Origin: an uncultured Rhodopila sp.
Lineage (GTDB): Bacteria; Pseudomonadota; Alphaproteobacteria; Acetobacterales; Acetobacteraceae
Direction: 5' to 3'
DNA length: 64,000 bases
Assembly: GCF_903915725.1 (NCBI RefSeq)
Contig: NZ_CAIWTY010000073.1
Span: forward strand, 62,001 to 126,000
Below, in pieces: positions 27,443 through 33,550 of the stretch. The number at the start of each line of letters is the position of its first letter. Positions within the stretch are counted from its first letter, which is position 1. The translations under genes and the position numbers were made by a program. Under the pieces are notes generated by a model, which made no database searches, was not told where the DNA came from, and saw only the letters and a list, made by a program, of their open reading frames with translations.

Positions 27443-27585
27443 GTGACTCGGTCATCGAAACAACCAAGGCTGCCGAAACCGCGCACGCCAAGAAGCAAAA
27501 GAGCGACCTGCCGTTTTGGGAGACCCCGAAGCTTGAGGACGTCTCCGAGCAGGTGATGGCGCAGCCCTACATCCGCTTCACCTGA
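27439..27585 (+). CDS. putative PqqA-like RiPP precursor peptide, 48 aa
   Basis: The peptide has a polar leader (SDSVIETTKAAETAHAKKQK) and a C-terminal part reading FWETPKLEDVSEQ then VMAQPYIRFT. The W-x-x-P-x-L spacing resembles leader motifs read by PqqD-type RREs in PqqA and lasso precursors. Aligned on Trp27/Pro30, Tyr44 falls where PqqA has its cofactor-forming Tyr, but the partner Glu is Met40. There is no Cys, and one Tyr, two Phe and one Trp are the aromatic candidates. ATG 27439 overlaps radical SAM 2, and the stop is 17 bases before radical SAM 3. Precursor status is inferred from context and pattern; modification sites are unknown. Confidence 0.8.
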   Translation: MSDSVIETTKAAETAHAKKQKSDLPFWETPKLEDVSEQVMAQPYIRFT

Positions 27586-27602
27586 GCGGGTCGGCTACCG
27601 CG

Positions 27603-28562
27603 ATGAGCGGGCGATCGCTTGACGAATACGGGTCCCCGCTCTTTCTCGCCTGGCAGTTGACCAACCGGTGTGAAGCCAACTGCCTCGCGTGCTGCGAGGA
27701 GTCGGGGCCGGACAAGGGCTGGGCGAACGAACTGGGGCGCGACGAGGCGTTGCGGGTCACCGATGAGGCTATCGCCCTCGGTATTCCCTACGTGGCGTTC
27801 GGCGGCGGGGAGCCGTTGGGCGTGTCGTTCTGCTGGGATATTTTTGAGCGTTTGGCTGCGGCCGGCGTTTCCATCAAGCTCGAAACCAACGGCCGCCATA
27901 TCGACGATGCCGCGGCGGATCGTCTGGTCGCGCTGAACGTGCAGTGCATCCAGATCTCGGTGGACGGCGCGACCGCCGACACCCACGAACGGGCCCGCCC
28001 CGGCAGCAGCTTCTCCGCCGCCATGGCCGCCATCGATCGTCTGGTGGCGCGCGGGTCCGCGCCGCAAATGGTGTTTTCCCCGACGCGCGCCAACATCCGC
28101 GATATCGTTCCGGCTTATGAGTTGGCGAAGCAGCACGGCTGCAGCGCGTTCGTGACGGGACCACTGATGCGGCTCGGGCGGGCGGCGTTGGCCTGGGACT
28201 CCCTGGCTTGCAACGAGGCGGTGTGGGACGACGCGGCGATGGCGCTGCGGGCGCGTGCCGTGGCGCTGGGTGGCGGCCTGATGCTGTCGATCTACCCGTG
28301 GGACATCGTGACAGAGCTGGAGCGGCGGATCGAGAGCCCTCAGGCGATGCTGCTGGTAGTGCCCAACGGACGGGTGAAGTTGTTGAATGCTCTGCCGTTT
28401 TCGCCGGCGGATCTGCGGCTTGTGTCGCTGGCGGAGGCGTGGGAGGCTTACCGGCGTGCGTGGCGCACCGCGGAGGTGCGGGATTTCATCGCCCGCTGCC
28501 GAAGCGAACCGGACTTGCTTCGGCACGCGAACGAGACCTGGTATCTGCGGGAAGCGGCCTAG
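27603..28562 (+). CDS. radical SAM peptide-modifying enzyme 3
   Basis: 319 residues, third paralogue of the operon. Cluster ligands Cys23, Cys27 and Cys30 (CEANCLAC), with GGEP at 68-71 and SVDGA near residue 120. The phrase CCEESGPDKG after the cluster motif matches ESGPGK and DSAPGK in the other two. The C-terminal SPASM-like framework (LLVVPNGRVKLLNALPF, then LAEAWEAYRRAW) has lost even the single Cys kept by its paralogues, so no auxiliary cluster is expected there. It follows the peptide gene by 17 bp and precedes the Coq10-like gene by 30 bp, completing the cluster. Confidence 0.9.
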   Translation: MSGRSLDEYGSPLFLAWQLTNRCEANCLACCEESGPDKGWANELGRDEALRVTDEAIALGIPYVAFGGGEPLGVSFCWDIFERLAAAGVSIKLETNGRHIDDAAADRLVALNVQCIQISVDGATADTHERARPGSSFSAAMAAIDRLVARGSAPQMVFSPTRANIRDIVPAYELAKQHGCSAFVTGPLMRLGRAALAWDSLACNEAVWDDAAMALRARAVALGGGLMLSIYPWDIVTELERRIESPQAMLLVVPNGRVKLLNALPFSPADLRLVSLAEAWEAYRRAWRTAEVRDFIARCRSEPDLLRHANETWYLREAA

Positions 28563-28592
28563 CGCGCACGGCCCGCGCGATGCGGAGACGCC

Positions 28593-29084
28593 ATGCCGAC
28601 GTATTTCGCGCATGCAGATCTGCCCTATGCACCGCAACAGGTGTTCGATCTTGTCGCGGATATAGAAAGCTACCCGAAATTTCTGCACCATGTCGCCGCC
28701 GCCCGGATCCGCCGCCGGAACGGCAATATGCTGTGGGTCGATCAGGTCGTGCGCTTCGCGATGCTGCGGCTGCATTTCAGCACGCGCGCGGTGCTGGAGC
28801 CTCCGTCCCGCATTCATGTCGTTTGCAATGACAGTCTGTTCGGGACGTTCGACGAGACCTGGAGTTTTGCCGACGCCCCATCGGGTGGCACGCGGCTGGA
28901 ATGTCATGCGACCTACGAGTTGCGTTCGGGCCTGATCCGGATGGTGCTGGGTCCTGCCCTGTCGGATCTGCTGGGCACATCCGTGAAAGCGTTCCAGGCC
29001 AGGGCCCGGCAGATCTACGGCAGCGCTGCGTCCGTAAGCAGTGAGCCGGGGCAGGTCGGGGTCACATCATCGCAATCACCTTGA
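28593..29084 (+). CDS. Coq10/RatA-like START-domain lipid-binding protein
   Basis: 163 residues. The pattern (ADLPYAPQQVFDLVADIESY, PKFLHHVAAARIRRR, LHFSTRAVLEPPSRIHV, GTFDETWSFAD) is that of the polyketide-cyclase/START proteins of the Coq10 group, which bind ubiquinone-like isoprenoid quinones in a hydrophobic cavity. Annotation pipelines often name such proteins RatA toxin; I see no support for toxicity. It is 30 bp after radical SAM 3 with a good GGAG site, so probably the last gene of the operon. A quinone-binding helper beside a MenA-like prenyltransferase supports a lipophilic quinone-like product. It could instead be the cell's ordinary Coq10. Confidence 0.8.
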   Translation: MPTYFAHADLPYAPQQVFDLVADIESYPKFLHHVAAARIRRRNGNMLWVDQVVRFAMLRLHFSTRAVLEPPSRIHVVCNDSLFGTFDETWSFADAPSGGTRLECHATYELRSGLIRMVLGPALSDLLGTSVKAFQARARQIYGSAASVSSEPGQVGVTSSQSP

Positions 29085-29115
29085 CGCACATCTTACCAGA
29101 TCTTACATAGCGATC

Positions 29116-29379
29116 ATGGACACAACCCGGCTCTCATCGAAAGGCCAGATCATCCTGCCCAAGACGGTGCGGGATATGCATGGCTGGACGCCCGGCACCG
29201 ATTTTACCGTCGAAGACACCGGGGACGGCGTGCTGCTGCGGCCGATAAAGGCCCGGCCCGCGCGGCTGGAGGATATTGTTGGCTGCCTGCCGGTCGAGGG
29301 TAGCGCGCGCAGCATTGAGGAAATGGACTCCGTCATCGCGGCCGAACTGCGGGATCGGCGTGATCGCGGCCGATACTAA
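29116..29379 (+). CDS. AbrB/SpoVT-family antitoxin
   Basis: 87-residue swapped-hairpin DNA-binding protein, antitoxin and autorepressor of the adjacent PIN toxin. MDTTRLSSKGQIILPKTVRD is the classical AbrB-type start (SKGQxxLPxxxR), followed by TDFTVEDTGDGVLLRPI. The C-terminal tail (SIEEMDSVIAAELRDRRDRG) is the likely toxin-wrapping segment. Start ATG 29116 follows the promoter-like AT-richer gap after the Coq10-like gene. The stop lies inside the toxin start region with a 20-base overlap. Confidence 0.9.
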   Translation: MDTTRLSSKGQIILPKTVRDMHGWTPGTDFTVEDTGDGVLLRPIKARPARLEDIVGCLPVEGSARSIEEMDSVIAAELRDRRDRGRY

Positions 29380-29746
29380 TGTCATTGTCCGGTTGCTGAC
29401 GGCCGATGAACCGCGGCAGACCGCGCGCGCCCGCAGCTTGTTCGAAACCGAGACGGTGTTCTTGCCGAAGACCGTCATCCTCGAAGCCGAGTGGGTGCTG
29501 CGCCGCCTCTATCGCCTGGAGCGCCTGCCGGTAAACCGCGCTCTGGAAGCGCTGCTGTCGCTGCCGAATGTGCGGTGCGAGGATGAACCGCTCGTCCGCC
29601 AGGCCCTGGTGTGGAATCGCGAGAACCTCGACTTCGCGGATGCGCTGCATCTGGCATCCAGCCCCTCGGTCGAGCGCTTCGTGACGTTCGATCTCGCTCT
29701 GATCAAGGGCGCCACCTCGGCGGGACTGGCTGTCACCGAACCCTGA
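29360..29746 (+). CDS. VapC-type PIN-domain toxin ribonuclease
   Basis: 128-residue PIN-domain endoribonuclease, expected to cleave RNA when free of its antitoxin. The first catalytic Asp is in VIAADTNVIVRLLTADEPRQ. The second acidic position is in ILEAEWVLRRLYRL, and the C-terminal pair in NLDFADALHLASSPSVERFVTFD. GTG 29360 is chosen because it overlaps the antitoxin frame by 20 bases and starts directly before the beta strand. Unlike the interrupted PIN gene at 14.7-15.1 kb, this copy is complete. The pair separates the RiPP operon from the Rieske gene and may be a recent insertion. Confidence 0.88.
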   Translation: MIAADTNVIVRLLTADEPRQTARARSLFETETVFLPKTVILEAEWVLRRLYRLERLPVNRALEALLSLPNVRCEDEPLVRQALVWNRENLDFADALHLASSPSVERFVTFDLALIKGATSAGLAVTEP

Positions 29747-29802
29747 TTGGCCGTGGCGAAAACCACTGCCATGCTGCCTTCAACAACGTGACGGAGAATG
29801 CG

Positions 29803-30120
29803 ATGGGCGACTGGGTACGCGTGGCGTCAACGGATGACGTGGCGGAAGGAGCCTGTCTGGGTGTGCGTATTGGCGACACGGACGTGGCGCTGTATCACCT
29901 GCCGGGCGGCGAATATCATGCGACGAGCAATGTGTGCTCACACGAATTCGCTCTGCTGTCGGACGGCTGGCTGGAGAATGGCTGCATCGAATGCCCGTTG
30001 CACGCGGCTCAGTTCGACGTGCGCACCGGCAAGACCCTGGGTCCTCCGGCCGACACGGACATTGCCGTTTACCCCATCAAGGTCGAGGGCGACGATCTGC
30101 TGGTGCAACTTCCGGGATGA
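29803..30120 (+). CDS. Rieske-type [2Fe-2S] ferredoxin
   Basis: 105-residue electron carrier. The cluster ligands are Cys45 and His47 (NVCSHEF) and Cys64 and His67 (CPLH), spaced as in dioxygenase ferredoxins such as BphF, with LYHLPGGEYHATSNVCSHEF as the usual lead-in. ATG 29803 has a GGAG site seven bases upstream. No oxygenase or reductase gene is next to it, so its partner is unknown. It lies about 720 bp downstream of the RiPP operon, on the same strand, separated by the VapBC pair. Confidence 0.93.
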   Translation: MGDWVRVASTDDVAEGACLGVRIGDTDVALYHLPGGEYHATSNVCSHEFALLSDGWLENGCIECPLHAAQFDVRTGKTLGPPADTDIAVYPIKVEGDDLLVQLPG

Positions 30121-30232
30121 CGGGCAGTCGCCCCGATTGACCGCGACGGTTTTCATCAGCCGCGGGAAATTGCTGGTATCAAGCGCCGCCTTATGCTGAA
30201 TCACCCTCGCAACGGTCAGGGATCCTAATCAC

Positions 30233-31540
30233 GTGCGCATCACCATGATCGGCGGCGGCTATGTCGGCCTCGTGTCCGGCGCCTGCTTTGCCGAATTCGG
30301 CACCGAAGTGACCGTGGTTGAGGCCGATGCCGGCAAGCTCGCAGCGCTGAATGACGGACGTATGCCGATCTACGAACCCGGCCTGGAAAAGCTGGTGCAG
30401 GAAAACGTTGCCGCCGGGCGCCTGACCTTTACGGCGGATCTGGCCGCCGCGGTGGCGGGGGCCGAGGCCGTGTTCATCGCTGTCGGTACCCCGACCAGGC
30501 GGGGCGACGGCCATGCCGACCTGTCATATGTGTTTGCGGCGGCGGAGCAGGTGGCGCGCGCGCTGACGGGTTACGCGGTGATCGTGACCAAATCGACCGT
30601 TCCCGTCGGCACCGGCCGGCGCATCCAGGAGATCGTTCGCTCCACCCGTCCGGATCTGGAATTCGATGTCGCCTCCAACCCCGAATTCCTGCGCGAAGGC
30701 AATGCTATCGGCGACTTCATGCGGCCGGACCGGGTGGTTATCGGCACCGAGTCGGACCGCGCCAGGGCGGCGATGCGGACGCTGTATCGCCCGCTGTATC
30801 TGATCGAGGCCCCGATCGTGTTCACGTCGATCGAGACGGCGGAGCTGACGAAATACGCGGCGAACGCGTTCCTGGCGATGAAGGTGACCTTCATCAACGA
30901 GATGGCCGATCTATGCGAAAAAGTCGGGGCAGACGTGCACGACGTGGCCCGGGGCATCGGCCTGGACGGGCGCATCGGACGCAAGTTCCTGCATCCCGGG
31001 CCGGGTTACGGCGGTTCATGCTTCCCGAAGGATACGCTCGCGCTGGTGCGTACGGCGCAGGATTTCGGCGCTCCGTCAAGGCTGGTGGAAGCGACGGTCG
31101 CGGTCAACGATGCCCGGAAATCGAGCATGGCGATGCGGGTGATCGCCGCCTGCGGCGGATCGGTGCGTGGCAAGACGATCGCCGTGCTCGGGCTGACCTT
31201 CAAGCCGGAGACCGACGACATGCGGGATTCGCCGTCCCTGGCCATCGTCTCGCGCCTGGCCGGCGACGGGGCGCGCATCCGGGCATTCGATCCCGAGGGG
31301 ATGGCGCAGGCGAAGCCGTTGCTGCCGGACTCGGTGGTGTATTGCACCGATGCCCTGGATGCGGCGACCGGCGCGGACGCGCTGGTGCTGATTACGGAGT
31401 GGAATGAGTTCAGGGCGTTGTCGCCGGTCCGGCTGGGCGATGCGATGCGTGGCCGGGTGCTGGTGGATTTGCGCAACGTCTACGATCCGGTGGCGATGCG
31501 GGAATTCGGGTTCGAGTATTTCGGCATTGGCCGGGCATGA
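30233..31540 (+). CDS. ugd: UDP-glucose 6-dehydrogenase
   Basis: 435-residue enzyme oxidising UDP-glucose to UDP-glucuronate with two NAD+. The N-terminal Rossmann segment is [28 protein letters not shown] and [19 protein letters not shown] match the central region, and the catalytic Cys is in [15 protein letters not shown]. Start is GTG 30233, preceded by AGGGAT. The next gene, 13 bp downstream, is a UDP-glucuronate decarboxylase, so together they supply UDP-xylose, presumably for the following glycosyltransferases. Confidence 0.96.
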   Translation: MRITMIGGGYVGLVSGACFAEFGTEVTVVEADAGKLAALNDGRMPIYEPGLEKLVQENVAAGRLTFTADLAAAVAGAEAVFIAVGTPTRRGDGHADLSYVFAAAEQVARALTGYAVIVTKSTVPVGTGRRIQEIVRSTRPDLEFDVASNPEFLREGNAIGDFMRPDRVVIGTESDRARAAMRTLYRPLYLIEAPIVFTSIETAELTKYAANAFLAMKVTFINEMADLCEKVGADVHDVARGIGLDGRIGRKFLHPGPGYGGSCFPKDTLALVRTAQDFGAPSRLVEATVAVNDARKSSMAMRVIAACGGSVRGKTIAVLGLTFKPETDDMRDSPSLAIVSRLAGDGARIRAFDPEGMAQAKPLLPDSVVYCTDALDAATGADALVLITEWNEFRALSPVRLGDAMRGRVLVDLRNVYDPVAMREFGFEYFGIGRA

Positions 31541-31553
31541 TGGGGTGGATGAG

Positions 31554-32522
31554 ATGTCTTTGACTCGCAAGCGTGTTCTGGTTACCGGCGGGGCCGGCTT
31601 CCTCGGTTCCCACCTGTGCGATCGGCTGGCCGCGGCGGGTGACGACATCCTGTGCGTGGATAATTACTTTACCGGCCGGAAGGACAATATCGCGCACCTT
31701 CTGGGCAACCCCAATTTCGAGGCGCTGCGCCACGACGTGACCTTTCCGCTGTATGTGGAGGTTGACGAGATCTACAATCTGGCCTGCCCTGCCTCGCCGA
31801 TCCATTACCAGTTCGATCCGGTGCAGACGACCAAGACCAGCGTCATCGGCGCCATCAACATGTTGGGCCTTGCCAAGCGTGTCGGCAGCAAGATCCTGCA
31901 ATCCTCGACCAGTGAGGTGTATGGCGACCCGACGGTGCATCCGCAGACCGAGGATTACCGGGGGAACGTCAATCCGTTGGGTCCCAGGGCGTGCTATGAT
32001 GAGGGCAAGCGCTGCGCCGAGACGTTGTTTTTCGATTATCATCGCCAGCACAAGGTGCGCATCAAGGTGGCGCGGATTTTCAACACCTATGGCCCCAGGA
32101 TGCACCCGAATGACGGCCGGGTGGTCTCCAACTTCATCGTCCAGGCGCTGAAGGGGGAGGACATTACGCTGTATGGCGACGGGATGCAGACCCGGGCTTT
32201 TTGTTACGTCGAGGATCTGGTGGACGGGCTGATGCGGCTGATGGCGACGGGGCCGGAGGTGACGGGGCCGATCAATATCGGCAACCCGCATGAGATTCCG
32301 GTGCGGGAACTGGCGGAGCGGGTGATCGATCTGGTGAACGCGAAGTCCAGGATCGTGCACAAGCCGCTGCCTCAGGATGATCCGCTGCAGCGTTGCCCGG
32401 ATATTGCGATGGCTCGGCGGGAGCTGGGGTGGGAGCCGAAGGTGCCGCTGGAGGAGGGGTTGCGGCGGACGATCGGGTATTTTGAGGGGATGTTGCGGCG
32501 GGGGGTGGCTGGATCGGTGTAG
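31554..32522 (+). CDS. UDP-glucuronate decarboxylase (UDP-xylose synthase)
   Basis: 322-residue extended short-chain dehydrogenase converting UDP-glucuronate to UDP-xylose. NAD-binding motif [16 protein letters not shown] at the N-terminus, the UXS-typical [20 protein letters not shown], active-site [15 protein letters not shown] and YDEGKR (YxxxK), and [22 protein letters not shown] 31554 is preferred; the frame extends 50 codons into ugd. Partner of ugd in one transcript. Its product UDP-xylose is a plausible donor for the GT90 domain encoded on the opposite strand nearby. Confidence 0.95.
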   Translation: MSLTRKRVLVTGGAGFLGSHLCDRLAAAGDDILCVDNYFTGRKDNIAHLLGNPNFEALRHDVTFPLYVEVDEIYNLACPASPIHYQFDPVQTTKTSVIGAINMLGLAKRVGSKILQSSTSEVYGDPTVHPQTEDYRGNVNPLGPRACYDEGKRCAETLFFDYHRQHKVRIKVARIFNTYGPRMHPNDGRVVSNFIVQALKGEDITLYGDGMQTRAFCYVEDLVDGLMRLMATGPEVTGPINIGNPHEIPVRELAERVIDLVNAKSRIVHKPLPQDDPLQRCPDIAMARRELGWEPKVPLEEGLRRTIGYFEGMLRRGVAGSV

Positions 32523-32575
32523 CGAGTTGCGCAAACCCTGAACGTTGCTTTGTTCACCGGTTCGCGCCTAACTGC

Positions 32576-33505
32576 TCAGCTTTCCGCTAAGGATTTCTCG
32601 ACCGCCTCCCGCAGGATTGTCTCGGCACCGGATAAGTCGTTCATCGATATGAGCCCATCTGCGGCATGAATGCTGGCCTGCAGATCGTGCGGTGCGGCGA
32701 TCGCCAACTGCTTCCATCGGCGAATCGCCAGTTCGGTGTCACCCTTCTCATGAGCTATCCGCGCCAACTCGAGGCGACAGGAAAGATCGGAGCCCAAACG
32801 GGCCAGCCATGGCGTCAGTATCGCCTCAGCTTCAGCGAAACGACCCAGTTTGGCCAGCACCCGCGCCGCCTGGACATAGGGCGATTGATTCTGCGATTCG
32901 AAACGATCCAGGATTACCTGCCACCGCTTTAACGCCTCCTCCCAATCCTCCTGCTTCATGGCGATAGCCGCGAACGGTTCATAGACCATGATTTCGTCCG
33001 GGCAGAACTTCATGGCCTTCTTGGCGATTACTTCGGCCTCATCCAATCGTCCGCCGGTTATCAGCGTCCACAACGCTCTGACGTAGCCAATCGCGAGATA
33101 CGGAAAACGCGCCCGAGCCTCCGCGCACAGTCTCAGCAAAGCCTCCTGATCACCGCGCGCGCCGGCAATTTCGATGAGTCCGGCCAGGAATCTGGAATTC
33201 CCCGGGCGCGCTTTCCTCCCCGCAAGCATCAAGGCCTCCGCCTCATCGAACCGGCGCAGACCGTACAATATCCTGAATTTCATGGGTGAGGCGTTGACCT
33301 CTCGGGGGTGCAACTTAAGCGCTTTATCCCAGATCTCCGTCGCGAGGCGCTCGTCGCCGCGTTCGATTGCCTCCAACGCGAAGATCAATTGATCCTTGAC
33401 AACGAACCCCGCGCGAATGCTCGCATCGGCCTGTTCATCGCTCAGCCCCCGCAAAATTTCCCGACGCTCCCGCCACTCACGCCAGGCTGACAATAGACCT
33501 ACCAT
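32576..33505 (-). CDS. tetratricopeptide-repeat protein
   Basis: 309 residues made mostly of TPR-like helical pairs, for example LATEIWDKALKLHPREVNAS, RRFDEAEALMLAGRKARPGN, GRLDEAEVIAKKAMKFCPDE, DWEEALKRWQVILDRFESQN and LSGAETILREAVEKSLAES. No signal peptide or catalytic domain. It lies 45 bp downstream of the GT90-GT9 fusion on the same strand, so it is probably a scaffold or regulator of that polysaccharide step. Similar TPR proteins are frequent near polysaccharide glycosyltransferases, but a specific function cannot be stated. Confidence 0.8.
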   Translation of the reverse strand: MVGLLSAWREWRERREILRGLSDEQADASIRAGFVVKDQLIFALEAIERGDERLATEIWDKALKLHPREVNASPMKFRILYGLRRFDEAEALMLAGRKARPGNSRFLAGLIEIAGARGDQEALLRLCAEARARFPYLAIGYVRALWTLITGGRLDEAEVIAKKAMKFCPDEIMVYEPFAAIAMKQEDWEEALKRWQVILDRFESQNQSPYVQAARVLAKLGRFAEAEAILTPWLARLGSDLSCRLELARIAHEKGDTELAIRRWKQLAIAAPHDLQASIHAADGLISMNDLSGAETILREAVEKSLAES

Positions 33506-33550
33506 GGCTGCCGGCCGCCGATCGGCCCGGCGTTGAAAGTGAGACCCATC

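Noticed and set aside
24317-28562. Interpretation as the PQQ biosynthesis operon
   Set aside because: pqqB, pqqC and a canonical pqqA are absent, three radical SAM genes are present instead of one pqqE, and the peptide lacks the required Glu.
24574-28562. Interpretation as the futalosine menaquinone pathway (two radical SAM enzymes plus a UbiA-type enzyme)
   Set aside because: No mqnA/B/D genes, and the radical SAM proteins have an RRE partner, a SPASM-like tail and a peptide gene, unlike MqnC/MqnE.
28593-29084. RatA-type toxin annotation
   Set aside because: Sequence is simply Coq10/START-like. There is no antitoxin partner overlapping it and context favours a quinone-binding role.
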